Shown here: positions 20,492-32,776 of the stretch, one piece after another
How the letters are laid out: every line of letters begins with the position of its first letter
How positions within the stretch are numbered: the first letter of the stretch is position 1
Assembly (NCBI GenBank): GCA_009756935.1
Contig: VZDP01000002.1
Location: forward strand, 124,001 to 188,000
DNA: 64,000 nucleotides
Source: Mesomycoplasma ovipneumoniae
Lineage (GTDB): Bacteria > Bacillota_I > Bacilli_A > Mycoplasmatales > Metamycoplasmataceae
Direction of reading: 5' to 3'
Notes under the pieces: generated by a model
What the model saw: only the letters and a program-made list of their open reading frames with translations
Database searches by the model: none
Told to the model about the DNA's origin: nothing
Position numbers and translations under genes: made by a program

Positions 20492-21178
20492 TTAACTATT
20501 TTTTTCTTTAAATTTTATATACTTCTCTCATAAATCAGGGCGTTTTTTTTGGGTATTAATTTCTCTTTGCTTTTGACGCCAGGATTCAATTTCTTTATGA
20601 TTGCCTGAAATTAAAACTTCAGGAACTAATAACCCACGAAAATTTGCTGGTCGAGAATATTGAGGATAATCTAATAAAAAATTATTAAAAGTTTCATTAT
20701 CTAAAGAATTTGGGTTTATTACGTTTGGCTGTAAACGCGAAATTGCATCAATTATTGCCATTGCAGCTATTTCGCCCCCAGTTAAAACAAAATCACCTAA
20801 AGACAATTCAAAATCGATGAAATTATCAATAATTCTTTGATCAAAACCTTCATAATGACCACATAAAAGAGTTATTTCTGGCTCTTTTGCTAGTTTTTTT
20901 GCAATATTTTGGTCAAATTTTTTACCTTGAGGGCTCAAGGCTATTTTTATGCCTCCAACCTTTTCAAGAGCATCAACAACTGGCTGAATTTGCAAAAGTA
21001 AGCCAGGGCCACCGCCATAAACATAATCATCTACTTTTTGATGCTTATTTTGACTAAAATCGCGAAAATTAATAATATTAACTGATATATCTCCTCTTTG
21101 AATTGCCTTTCCAATGATTGATTCAGAAGTAAAGGTTTCAAAATAGCGGGGAAACAATGTTAAAACATTAATTTTCAT
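20492..21178 (-). CDS. trmD: tRNA (guanine-N1-)-methyltransferase
   Basis: Methylates G37 of tRNAs using SAM and prevents +1 frameshifting. 228 residues with the SPOUT trefoil-knot motifs LLCGHYEGFDQRI and ELSLGDFVLTGGEIAAM plus the N-terminal LTLFPRYFETF and YGGGPGLLLQ. In code 4 it continues through a TGA at 20528 to TAA at 20492. Starts 21 bp after rpsP. Confidence 0.96.
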
Positions 21179-21199
21179 CTTTTAAGTTTTGAAAGAACT

Positions 21200-21463
21200 T
21201 TATGCTGAATGTTTTTGTTCTAAAAAAGTTTCAAAAATACCTTTTTTAGAAAAAATAGTTCGCACAGTGTTTGTTGTTTGAGCACCTATATGCAATCAAC
21301 GATATGTTTTTTCTAAATTAACCCTAGCAACTTTTTTTTGAGGATCATAAAATCCAAGTGATTCAATAAAACGACCATCACGAGGTGCGCGCGCATCTGC
21401 GACAACTATTTTATAAATTGGACTAAATTTAGAGCCCATTCTTTGAAGACGAATTTTTACCAT
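21200..21463 (-). CDS. rpsP: 30S ribosomal protein S16
   Basis: 87 residues, [20 protein letters not shown] at the N terminus, then [20 protein letters not shown] and the TYRWLHIGAQ motif, whose Trp is a TGA. AAAGGAA precedes ATG 21463. First gene of the rpsP-trmD-rplS-topA run. Confidence 0.96.
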
Positions 21464-21514
21464 TTTAGTTCCTTTACTAGCTTTTTTGGGTTATTTTCAT
21501 TAAGCAATTAAATA

Positions 21515-21520
21515 ATTATA
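21515..21520 (-). promoter_or_regulatory. -10 box of the rpsP-trmD-rplS operon
   Basis: Minus-strand TATAAT ~52 bp before rpsP. The rest of 21464-21783 is AT-rich with no gene seen. Confidence 0.45.
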
Positions 21521-21783
21521 TCATAAAATAATAAAAAAACAAATTTTTAAATAATTTTTGAGCGTGAAAAATCTAAAAAGATTAGCAAACACAGTTAATT
21601 TTATTGTTTCTTGAAATATATTAAATATTTAGTTAAAATATTCTCTAAGAAAAGTGGTTCTAATTTTTTTTAACAGTTGATTGTTGCCTTATATAACGAT
21701 AAATTTTGTTTTTTTATGGTTATTTACTAAAACAAAGGAACTTTTTTCGAAGCTTTTCATCATAGGATTGATGTGGCTAGGGT

Positions 21784-23019
21784 GTGTTCATAATCTTGTG
21801 TTTTAAATTTTTATGGATTTTTCAAATAGAAATGTAATCTAATTTAATTTTACATTATTTAACCGATTAGGGAAAATAATTTCTAATTGTTTTTTAATCA
21901 TGAATCAATTTCTTACCTTTTGTCATTTTGTAGATGCGTTTTGGAGAGTTAAATAAGTTATTTTTGAAAGGTAATTTACACTTTGAATTCCGCCTTTTGT
22001 TTTTGTATTTTTCCTAATTATTCTATTCATTGACTCAATTAAATTTGTCGTATAAATTGCTTGCCTCAATTCATATGGATATTTAAAAAATGTCGTTAGT
22101 TCAACGAAATTTGTATACCAAGACTTGATAATTGAAGGATATTTTTGGCCTCATTTTTCCGCAAATTTATCAAGATTTTGCATTGCAAATTCTTGATTAG
22201 CCGCTTGATAAATCTTTTTCATATCAAGGACAAACTCTTTTTTGTCTTTGTTAGAAACTTTTAAAAGCGAGTTTCTAATTTGGTGAACAACACATTTTTG
22301 AACATCTGTTTGCGGGAAAACCGCTTCAATTGCTTGAGTAATTCCACTTAGATTATCGCAAGAAATTATTAGAACATCTTCCAGCCCGCGAGTTTTTAGT
22401 TCGCTAAAAACATCAAGTCAATTACTTGCTGATTCGGTATTTTTAATCCAAAATCCCAGTGCTTTTTTATTTCCGTCCCAATCAATTGCAAGAATAAGAT
22501 AAAGTGATTTTTTGACAAAAACACCGTTTTCTTTAACATTAAAAAACATCCCATCAATGTACAAAATTGGATAGGAATTCTCAATTTTTCGCGATTTTCA
22601 CTTTTCAATTTCAGGCAATAATTTGTCAGTAACTGAAGAAATTCAGGCATTACTTATTTCTTTTTTATAGATACTTTTTATTGTGTTAACAATATTTTGA
22701 TATGGTAACCCTGATGCAAAAAGCGAAATTACTTGCTCTTCGATATGACCTAAATTTTTGCTTTGGCTGCTTTTTTCATAGTCTAAATGTTGGTTTAATT
22801 CCACTTTTGATAGTTCTTGAATAAAAGTTTCAAATATAACCGAAATTTTGTTGCGAGAATCTTCTTTTTTGTATTCTTCAGAATCAACGTATTTTTTAGC
22901 AAATTTTTCAATTTCTAACTCAAATGGGGATAATTGTTTTTGCTTTTTTTTCATATTTTAGTCCCTTATGATAAATTTTATCAAAACAGATTTACCTTAA
23001 AACACAAAATATTTAATAT
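21784..23019 (-). mobile_element. IS256-family element, copy 2
   Basis: Bounded by the same ends as copy 1: GTGTTCATAATCTTGTGTT on the left and, inverted, ...TTTTGTGTTTTAA on the right. Contains one open transposase gene. Outer limits are estimated from the match between the two copies. Confidence 0.75.
21839..22954 (-). CDS. IS256-family transposase, open but internally deleted
   Basis: Continuous for 371 residues in code 4 (checked codon by codon through the catalytic domain). The DDE residues are present: D134 in YIDGMFFNV, D200 in ISCDNLSG and E307 in TNLIESMNRIIR, and the C terminus is typical. Compared with copy 1, roughly 55 residues of the N-terminal DNA-binding part are missing (YEKSSQSK joins directly to NLGHIEEQV). 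The frame was kept, so the protein may be made but could bind its ends poorly. ATG 22954. Confidence 0.88.
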
Positions 23020-23238
23020 TCCCAATTTTTCGATAAATCAGATAATTATAGAGAAAATTCGATTATTAATTTATTTATTTATTATACATTATTTATGGTT
23101 ATTTTTTTAACTTTTTTAGCGTTTCTAGCTTACTTTTTTACTTTTTTTGAATTGTCCAAGAATTATTTTGAAAGATAAAATGGATCTAAACTAGAAATAA
23201 TAAAAAATGGCTGATTTATCACATTATTTTTAGAATCA

Positions 23239-24153
23239 TTAGCTCATACTTTTAAAAATGGCATCATAACCCAAAGGTTTTATAAAATATACAATTGCTA
23301 AAAAAGCAAGTTGAACAATATGTGGGAAAGAAGAAATCAATAAAAATCTTTTAAATTCAAGATCAACTATTATAGTGGCTCTAAAAAATTCAACACCTAA
23401 TCAAAATATGAATAAAAGTAAACCATAATCAATGACAAAGTATATAAAATGGATAAAAAGAAAAACTTTTCAGTATTTTTCATCAATTTTTAATGTTTGA
23501 TGTTGACTATTAAATAAAAAAACTTGCAAAACTATTTGGGCATAATATCTAGAAAAAATTCTACCAGGAATAAATATGTTAACTCTACTTTCAAATGTTG
23601 CGAGAATATTTTTTATTATTTTGTTAGGATCATTTTTATCAGTTTTACTTACCCCAGATCTAAAGTAAGTTACACGCCCTACAGCGAAATTATAATATTT
23701 ATTATAATCAAGGTCTGTTATAAAATCAAATTTATTTTGCGGGTTTAGACTACCTAATTTTTGTTTTACTTTTTTGGCTAAATAAAAATGGAATACTTTT
23801 TGCAGAAAGCCACAAAAATACGAATATGGAATATAAAAAATTAAATAAGTACTTATTTCAAAAGCCAGTGTAATCAAATAATTATCAAAAATTTTAAGAT
23901 ATGGCGCTCTTAAAAAATCAATATTAGGACTTAAAATTAATGCTAAAATAACTACAAAAAAAGGTAGCGAAAAACTTATCAAGTAAAGCAGTACAAGTAA
24001 AAAATAATGCTTTTTTTCCTTATTAGGATTAAATTTAAAAACTAAAAAAGAAAAAAGTTTAAAATACAAAGTATTAGACAAAAACGGGATTATTGAAAAT
24101 TTTTTTGGTATTTTAAGATTTAGAAATTTTTCAACTCTTGATCAAAAGTTCAT
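23239..24153 (-). CDS. Multi-pass membrane protein of unknown function (paralogue A)
   Basis: 304 residues with an amphipathic N terminus NFWSRVEKFLNLKIPKKFS and at least five hydrophobic segments. A middle stretch, KKVKQKLGSLNPQNKFDFIT, is shared with paralogue B at 24265-25185, and the two N termini are nearly identical for 28 residues. AAGGAAA lies 6 bp before ATG 24153. No family was recognised and no ATPase gene is near. It is the third gene of a minus-strand trio next to an IS256 copy. Confidence 0.72.
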
Positions 24154-24264
24154 TTTAAATTTCCTTGAATAATGTAGCTAATTTATATAAAAAAGTCTAA
24201 AAACTATATTGATTTATTTATAATTTGCCTTTTTTAAGCCGCTTAAAATTCAATTAAAGTAATT

Positions 24265-25185
24265 TTAACTTTCAAATAGTCGATATGTTACTCACGTCTT
24301 TGGATAATAAAAAAGTTGAGGAATAAAAGTAAAACCCATCCCAAGAAACATTAATGGTATAACAAAAACAGCATCACTTTCAAAAAGTTCTTTATAAAGA
24401 TCATCAGTATTTGACTTGCTTCAAAGAAAATATCCATAAAACAGTCATATAGAGTATCATGAAAATATGAAATGTAGTGTTGTAAAAATAAAATAGATTA
24501 TTAAAAAATATTTTCAGTTTTTTTGATTGATTTTTAATTCTGAATTTTCAGAATTAAACAAAAAAATTTGCAAGATTATATGAGAATAATATCTGGCTAC
24601 ATAGCCTTGTTGTCAGTCATAATTGTTTATTGACTTAATAATATTTTCAACATTTTGATCAGGTTTATATCAATTTTGCTGTTCAAAATAACGATCATAA
24701 AGTTTTCTTTGACACGCAAATTTATAATATTTATCATAATCAAAGTTAGTTAAAAAATCGAATTTATTTTCTGGATTTAGTCGACCTAATTTTTGTTTCA
24801 CTTTTTTTGTTAAATAAAAACGGAATATTTTTTGTAAAAAACTACAAACATATGAATAAGGGAAATAAAAAATTAAGTAAGTAATTATTTCAAACAAATG
24901 CATTAAAAAATACTTGTTAAAAATTTTTAAATAAAAAAATCTTAAAAAATCACCATTATGACTTAAACTCAGTACTAAAACAAGCACAAAAAAAGGAAAG
25001 GGGTAGCTTATTAAGTAAAGTAAAACAAGAAAAAAATAATGTCTTCTTTGCTTGTTAGGGTTCAAACGATAAACTAAATAATAAAAAAGTCAAAAATACA
25101 CAAGATTAGACAAAAACGGAATTATTGAAAATTTTTTTGGTATTTTAAGATTTATAAATTTTTCAACCCTTGACCAAAAGTTCAT
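24265..25185 (-). CDS. Multi-pass membrane protein of unknown function (paralogue B)
   Basis: 306 residues, clearly a tandem duplicate of paralogue A (same N terminus ending IPKKFSIIPFLSN, same NKFDFLTNFDYDKYYKF block). Several membrane segments. ATG 25185 follows the stop of the upstream gene after a single base, so translation is coupled. In code 4 the frame is open to TAA at 24265. Function unknown. Confidence 0.72.
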
Positions 25186-25186
25186 T

Positions 25187-26098
25187 TTATTGATTACCTA
25201 AGGAAATAATTGTTTGAAAAACATCTATTGCAGATAATATAATTATAATTTGGGGACTTACCCATTTTACACTATTTAGAGTAGCGGCTGCCGCTGCTTG
25301 CACACCTCTTAATTTGTTTATTTGCTTTCCTATTTCTTTAAACGACAATGCAAGCCCAACATACGATAATCCTCTGGAACCAAGCCTGAGTCCATATTGA
25401 TAGTCTGTTTCTTTAATAGCATCTCAATTTTTGTCATACACAAGAGAATTATAAGTATTTTTGTATTCAACTGAAAGCATTGTTGAGGCAGTGCCAGCCG
25501 CCGCACTAGCTAATGCTGATCACCACATTAAAATAACTCCATAAGCCACTGCAAGACCGTAATTTATAGCAGCAAATGCGGCATTGGAAACGTGTTGATT
25601 CCAAAGTTTATTCGCAAATTCTTTCATTTTTAAATTAGGAGTGCTCTTAGAAGAAAAGGATTGAGGCTTAATAAATAATTCTTGATTTTGAATTTTGTTA
25701 TTTTTTGAATTTTTTGAAGCAAATATTTTTTCTATATTATCGGCGGTAACACCTTTTTTTAGTAATTTTTCTTTAGCTATTTTTTCAAAGTTTAAATTTG
25801 GGTTTTCTGCAACTTCATCAATATAATCTTGAAAATCTTTTTCAAATTTTGAAAAATCCTTAATCTGTGCTTCAGTATTCTCGTTAGTAGAAGAAAAGGA
25901 CTCGGCATTTTTTTGTTTTAAAGCTGAAATTACTTTTAGAGATTCGGATTTTAATGTTTTAGAGAAGGTTGTCTCAGATATATTTTTATCATTTTTGACA
26001 GTTTTTTCATTAATACTTAATATTAAAAAAGGTAAAGTAACAGCTGTCGCAAAAGTTGTTATTCCAAAAATGATTTTAAATCTGGATAATTTAAGCAT
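25187..26098 (-). CDS. Secreted or membrane-anchored protein of unknown function
   Basis: 303 residues. A hydrophobic signal/anchor (IIFGITTFATAVTLPFLIL, residues ~9-27) has no lipobox Cys. Residues ~30-170 are polar and lysine-rich; residues ~175-300 are hydrophobic and Ala/Gly-rich (AFAAINYGLAVAYGVILMWW, SALASAAAGTA), as if forming helices in the membrane. First gene of the trio with the two paralogous membrane proteins. The composition of the C-terminal part recalls pore-forming or holin-like proteins, but that is only an impression. Confidence 0.7.
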
Positions 26099-26363
26099 TT
26101 AAAGTCTCCTTAAATTTATCATTAGATATAAAAGTAGCTAATTATATTATACTATATTATATTAAGAAGCCATGATCAACTCGATGTTACTTGGGTTAGA
26201 TTTAAAATTTAGTGTTTTTGCTTTTATAGTTATTTTCCGGGTTTGCCAGTTTGATTGCAAAAATTAAGACAAAGGGTTGAGTTTAACACATTAGATAAGC
26301 AAATAATATTTAAAAATTGCTTGGTATTCCTAGTGATCCAAATATTTGACATAGATATAATTT

Positions 26364-26834
26364 TTACTTTGATTTTTTAATAAATCGGTAAATTAGGTAA
26401 TAAGGTCAGAAATAAACTTTTACCAAAATAGTTAAAAAATTGCCTAAAACACGAGACTTTTTTAAGATTATCTCATTAAACTGGGAAAGTCGGGTGATTT
26501 TATTTCTAAACTTAGACTCAGAATTTATTTGCTCCTGGCATAATTTTTGTAGATTTTTAAATCCCGATTGAGTTTCTAAAAGATGTTCGACTTCATTGTA
26601 GTAAATTACTCTACGGCTATCTGAAAGTGATGCTTTCTTGTTAAAATGAGAAATTGTCTCAATTTTTAAAATAAGTTGTTGGCCTATTTGGTAATAATTA
26701 TCAATTTTTCGACCATTTGTTAGTTGTTTTGCATCTAAAAAAACAACGCCATCATAGCCATCAGGCATTGAAACCCAAAAATATTTTTTATGTAGAGATT
26801 TGATTTTACATAGTACTTTGTCACCGATATCCAT
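26364..26834 (-). CDS. S1-domain RNA-binding protein
   Basis: 156 residues. The N-terminal ~75 residues form an S1 OB fold (DIGDKVLCKIKSLHKKYFWV, then GYDGVVFLDAKQL); the rest is a basic helical tail. Similar small S1 proteins in Firmicutes are general stress or ribosome-associated proteins. In code 4 the frame runs through a TGA at 26406 to TAA 26364. It ends the minus-strand run behind polC (28 bp gap). The 3' end and flank have a decayed copy near 41800-41945. Confidence 0.75.
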
Positions 26835-26862
26835 AATTTTACTCGCTTTTTATTGTTTTTGT

Positions 26863-29800
26863 TTAATCAAATAAATTTACTTGTGTTGTCTTAGAAATTT
26901 TATCAAAAACTCCCAGTTGTATTAATTTTTTTAGCGCAGTATTATTTGTTTCTGTCCGGGTTTGAAAATCTTCAATTGACGAAAAAGGCCGTAAATTACG
27001 GGCTTGAATGATTTTTCGGGCATTAATATCACCAATTCCATCAACTGAAATAAATGGTGGAATTAATGAATTATTTTCCTTATTAACAATTCAATTTTGG
27101 GCGTCTGACATTAAAAGATTAACATTTTCAATTTCAAATCCTCGCAATTTTAGTTCAAGACTGATTTCTAAAAAGGGAATTAAATCCTTTTCTTTTGGGG
27201 TTAAACCTTGGCCTGATCCGTTTTGATTTGTTTGCCTCTGTTGTAATGTCAGAATTTTAGCCTCAATTTTGTCCGCCGGTTGAATTAATGTATCAATATC
27301 TTTAACATCAGGTCTGATAGAAAAATATGATGAATAAAATGCAAGTGGGTGATATAGTTTAAAATATGCAATTTTTCAAGCTTTCATTGCATAAGCAACC
27401 GCGTGGGCTTTTGGAAACATATAGCCAATTTTTTGCAATGAGTCAATATACCAAGTTGGCACCTTTTTTTCAGTTAAAATATCAATTTCGCCTTGTGTAA
27501 GTCCTTTTCCTTTTCGAACTTTTTCCATAATATTAAAAGCATCAAGATGATCTAGTTTCATTCTTAAAAGATAAATCATAATATCATCACGACAGGAAAT
27601 TACCTCGTCAATTGCGTGGTTTTTTTTGGAAATTAGCACTTCAGCATTATTTTGCCAAACTCCACCTCCGTGGGCCAGACCACAAACTGCAACAATATCA
27701 GCAAAAGATTTTACTTTTGCAACTTGAAGCATTCTTCTAACAAAAGGAGTCCCAAATTCTGGAATTCCAATTGTTCCTGTCTGTTCGCCAAGCATTTGAC
27801 CTGGTTGAATACCTAATTCTTTTGCAGTCGTAAAAAGTGATAAGATTTTATGGTCACTTTTTGGAATTTGATCCGATTTTACTCCAGTAATTTCCTCTAA
27901 ATGAAGCAAAATTGTTGGATCATCATGCCCTAAAATATCTAGTTTCAAAAGGTTATCATGAAGCGCATTATAATCAAAATGCGTTGTTTTTCAGTCAGAT
28001 TTTTCATTATTTGCCGGAAAATTAATAGGGGTAAAATCTTCAATTTCACGGTTTTGAGGAATGACTATAATTCCACCAGCGTGTTTTCCTGATGTTCGTT
28101 TTACACCTTGGGCTTTTGTAGCCAAAAAATCGAGAAATGTATTTGTAAAATATGAAACTTCACGGTTAAGATCAAATTTTGAGTCATACATTGCCTTAAA
28201 TTCGCCAAGTTTTCTTCCTAAACCAAAAACAGTTTTTTCGGCATTTGTCAAAATAGTTCCGGCACGAAATGTTTTATCTTTTCCAAAAAGGTCACGAACA
28301 AAATCGTGCATTTTAAGTTGTGTCTCACCTGAAAAATTTAGATCAATGTCAGGAACTTTTTCGGCATTAAATCCTAAAAAAGTCTCAAAAGGGATGTTAT
28401 GACCGTCTTTATCCATAAGTTGACCACAATTTTGACATTCTTTGTCTAGCAAATCGTAACCTGATAAAAATTCTTGTGAGTCAAAAAATTCCACTTTAGA
28501 ACATTTTTGGCACAAATAATGCGGTAAAAGTGGGTTTACATCTGTAATTCCGGTCAAATATGCAACAATAGAAGAACCTACTGACCCACGAGAATCGACA
28601 ATTGCTCCTTGAGATTTAGCCTCATCGACTATTCGCTTTGAAATCCAATAAACAACGTGAAAACCGTGCTGAATTATTGGAATAAGTTCCTTTTCTATTC
28701 TAGTTTTGATTATTTCTGGCAACGGATTTCCGTATTTTTTATATGCATTTTTGTAAACATTTTCTTTTAAATTAACTTCAGAATTATCAAATTCTGGCGG
28801 GTGAAGTCCGGGTTTAATAATTTCAATGCTATCTGAAATTGAATTAGCAATTAAATTAGAGTTTTTTACCACAAATTCATCAACTAATTCAGGATTTTGT
28901 AAAAATTCAAACTGTTTTTTTAACTCATCAGTTGTAAAAAAATGTTTATCGGGAAAAATATGACTGTTTTTAGGGTCTTTTCGTTCTTTTTCTTGATGAT
29001 CGAACAAATGATGGTTGACTCCGCCGACACCTTTTGCATAAATATAAAGTTCATGAAAAATTTTTTCACGAGACTGGCAATAACGAACATCACCAATTGC
29101 AACAGCTGGAATTTTTAATTTTTTTGCCAAATTCAACAGGTTTTTTATCAAATCTTCAATCTGATTTTGTGTAAAAATTTCGCGTTTTACTAAATGAACA
29201 AACGCAGTTGGAGGTGGAACTTCGATAAAATCGAATATTTTTTCAAATTTTTCAACACTGTCAGGTCCAAAATAGAGTAAATTCTGGATCAAAAGCGAAT
29301 CGATTCCTCCTGAACCTACCAATAAATCAGGGTCTTTTTCCATTTTGTCATAAAAAATTAGCGGACGAGAAATTAAATTTTCTGTGTTTGCTAGCGATAC
29401 TAATTTATAAAGTTTTTTTAGCCCGATTTGATTTTTGGCTAATATTGTCAACTGTTTTGGGAAAACTTTTTCTGGACGAATATCAAAAATTGAGTTTTTT
29501 ACTGATGAAAGTTGCTCTAAATCATGAATATTTTGGTTTTGTAATGTATTAAGAAAATTTCTCCAAACATTGGATAAAATTTGAGCATCATAATCTGCCC
29601 GGTGAGCTACCTCATCATCATAGTAAATTTCAAATCTTTTTGCAACATTTTTAAGACTATGACTTTTTTCAGAAGGATTCAAAAAACGACTTACTTCGAG
29701 CGTATCAATAATCGGATTTTCTACTGATTTTTGTGCATGTTTTTTAAAAAATTGATTTAAAAAATTAAAGTCAAAATTTGCATTATGGGCCACTAGAACA

Positions 29801-31254
29801 GAATTTTTAATAATTTTTTCTATTTTCTCAACAGCATCGCCTGGCAAAATCGCAAATTCATCAATCATTTCCTGGGTAATTCCAGTAATTTTCGTAATTA
29901 AATGTGGTATTTTTTGTGATGGTTTAATAAAAAACTGATGTTTTTCAATTTCAATTCCATCTTGAAAAACAAGCGCACCAAACTCAATAATTTCATTATA
30001 ATATGATGAAAGTCCGGTTGTTTCTAAGTCGAAAATGACAAATCTTGCTGAACTTAGTGACTGATTTTTACCGTTAAAATTTAAAACTTTTTCAATTTTT
30101 GATGGATATGTTGAAAAAGTTGAACCGTAAATAGGCTTAATATTTGTCGATTTAATAGCAGCGTAAAACTCAGGAAAAGCTTGGACTGAATCTAAATCAG
30201 CTATTCCAATTGCCGAATATCCATTTTTTAATGCATGACGAACATATGCACTTGCACTTGCGATTCCGTCCATAGTTGATTTTCAAGTTCTAGCGGCAAT
30301 TTCGACTCTTTTTTCATTAGCTCTGTCAATATTCTGCTCAGGAAAAAATTCAGATGTTTCTATTTTAGTAATGTCACACAAATCTAGATCAATATTTGAC
30401 TTATATCGCGAAGTTGCGTCTTTAATTTCAGCGCGAATTTTTACTAAATCGCCAACTTTTAAGTCAAGATTTTGATTTGTTCGCAAAAATTTATCAACAA
30501 CAACTGCTTCTGTGTATTCATAGTCATTTACATAAACTTTTAAAATTTGACCACCGTTTTTTGATTTTATTGTTGAAATTTTATAAATTTCACCGTGGAA
30601 TTCGACATTAGAATTCTTATGTGAACGAATGAATTTTAAATTAATAAGCTCAAAATTATTGCATTTTTTCGAGGTTTTTTTCTTGCGAACAGAAGTTTGA
30701 GATGTTGAAGGGTGCAAAACTCTTTCTATGGGTAAATTTAATTCTTTTTGAGGTGGTAATTGCCTGTCTTCAAGTATAAATTCTAGATCTAAATGAATTA
30801 GACCAATTTTTTTTATTATTTTCAGCAATTTATTTTCGTGCTCTTTAAAAAGGTGATAGCTTTCTGAGTCTGAAAAAAAAATTTTAAATTTAGCAGGACC
30901 GGCTTTTACGATTTCTTTATCTTTAAAAAAATTCTTAGATTTTGAAATAATTTCCATTAAGCCGTTTAGATATTCTAATAATTCATGATCATAAAAATAA
31001 TTCTGTTCAATTTCATAATCAAAATTAATTTTGCAACTTGAAATTGAGGATTTTTTATTAATTGTTGAAATTAACTTAATAAATGAATATAAGTCAAAAA
31101 ATTTTGGTAGGGTAGTTTTTTTAAATATTGCGGAAAATTCATTTGGGGCATTATCATTGTTTGAATTTTCGTTTTGAATTATTCGAACATCTTCTCAATC
31201 TAGCGGTATTTGCCAATTAATTCACTCACAAAATTTTTTGAATCTTACATTCAT
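26863..31254 (-). CDS. polC: DNA polymerase III alpha subunit, PolC type
   Basis: Replicative polymerase of low-GC Gram-positives and mollicutes, 1463 residues. Order: N-terminal domain, OB fold, PHP domain around residues 320-400, 3'-5' exonuclease starting FVIFDLETTGLS (~405), then the polymerase core (VDSRGSVGSSIVAYLTG, zinc site CQKC...CQNC, PDIDLNFSG, GIPEFGTPFVRRML) and C-terminal helix-hairpin-helix (VDGIGDINARKI). The PHP metal ligands look lost: where other PolCs have HLHT and TDH, this protein has AART and ADL. The frame is intact with several TGA-Trp codons. ATG 31254. Confidence 0.96.
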
Positions 31255-31287
31255 AGCCACCCTCATTCTTTTTAAAAAAAGAAAAAA

Positions 31288-32211
31288 CTAAATTATCAGA
31301 ATAATTGTAAAAAATAATAGAAAAACAAAACTAATAGAGTCAAGACGGTCAAAAATTCCACCATGACCCTTAATAATTTGCGAAAAATCCTTTATATTCA
31401 AATATCTTTTTATAACAGAAAAAAATATGTCACCAAAAATAGCTACAATTGGCAGAAAAATTATTGCCAAAATTTTAAATAGTAGTCAATTATCCAAATT
31501 AATTCCGAAATTTAGATTTAAAAAAATTAATAAAGTAAAAATTAATGAAAAAATGAAGGAAAAAATGAAACCTTCCATTGATTTTTTGGGAGAAAAATCA
31601 AATTTTCAAGGAAATATTTTTCTTCCAAAAATTGAACCAAAAATATAACCAGAAATGTCGGAAATTACGGCAATTAAAGCCAAGGAAATAACTAAAAACA
31701 CATTAAATGTGTTTAATAACCACAAAAATTTAAAAAATAATGTAACTATAAAAATAATTATAAATTTAAGTAAAATATCAGAAAAAAAACGCGAATTAGT
31801 TTTTTGTTTAGAATCCATAAATCTGATAACTATTAAAAAAGGTAAGGTAAAAAAAATATGATAGTCTAAAACTTGTTCTCTTGCAAAAAATTCTATTGAA
31901 CTTCAGCTAAACTCGACGTCTTTAGAAAAATAGATTTGATTTAAATTAAAATTTGAAGGAAATAAAAATAGCAAAAAACCTAATGATGCAGATATTGCAG
32001 CAAAAATTTTTCTGGATTGAAAGTGAAAAAAAATTTCGTACAAACTATAAAATAAAATAAACGCTAAAACACCAAAAGAAATTATTCGTCCCCAAAAATG
32101 TCAATAATAACCTACAAATAAAATTGGGGCAATTATTGCGATAATAAAAACTGAGGATAAAAAGCGATATAAAAATTCCTTAGATGTAAAATTTGGGAAA
32201 AATGCCCGCAT
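31288..32211 (-). CDS. cdsA: Phosphatidate cytidylyltransferase
   Basis: Membrane enzyme making CDP-diacylglycerol, the precursor that pgsA uses. 307 residues, many hydrophobic segments and the C-terminal signature SVIKRYLNIKDFSQIIKGHG followed by GIFDRLDSISF. ATG 32211 is 3 bp after the frr stop, and polC follows 33 bp downstream, giving a pyrH-frr-cdsA-polC operon. Confidence 0.93.
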
Positions 32212-32214
32212 TTT

Positions 32215-32775
32215 TTAAAGAGTTTGAATTTCTTTTACTTTTTTTTCGTAAATTTCATCAATTTTTTCTATTTGTGAATTAATTGTTTTTTGAACCTGGT
32301 TGAGATAATCTTTTTCTTGATCCTCGGAAAGTTCTTCTTTTTTTATTAATTTATTAACATCTTGACGAATTAGACGTATTTTAACTTTTGCTTCTTCGTG
32401 AATTTTTTTCAATAAATGAACGCTTTCCTGACGTTTTTGCTGTGTTGGTTCAGGAAAAATTATACGGACTTGGTTAGCTTCTTTTTGAACTTGAGCATCA
32501 ATTTTTGATGCAACTATTGCAGTTGCAATTTCCTTTACAAGTGACATTTCATACGGTCTTACTAAAAGTTGTAAGGGTACAGGGGTTGAAATTGATGCAA
32601 TTTCATTAATTGGGGTTAGCGTCCCGTAAAAACTAACTTTAATATGGGAAATTAATTGGGGATTTGGTGCGCCAACGCTTACTTTTTGGAAACTTTTTTC
32701 CAAATAGGAATAAACATCTTGTGCTTTTTGTTCTAGAATTTCTTTATAAAAATTGAATTCAATTTCAGATTTCAT
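32215..32775 (-). CDS. frr: Ribosome recycling factor
   Basis: 186 residues. Splits post-termination ribosomes together with EF-G. It shows the conserved GAPNPQLISHIKVSFYGTLT block, IRLIRQDVNKLIKK and a C-terminal helix. Starts 1 bp after the pyrH stop, the usual pyrH-frr pair. Confidence 0.96.
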   Translation of the reverse strand: MKSEIEFNFYKEILEQKAQDVYSYLEKSFQKVSVGAPNPQLISHIKVSFYGTLTPINEIASISTPVPLQLLVRPYEMSLVKEIATAIVASKIDAQVQKEANQVRIIFPEPTQQKRQESVHLLKKIHEEAKVKIRLIRQDVNKLIKKEELSEDQEKDYLNQVQKTINSQIEKIDEIYEKKVKEIQTL

Positions 32776-32776
32776 T

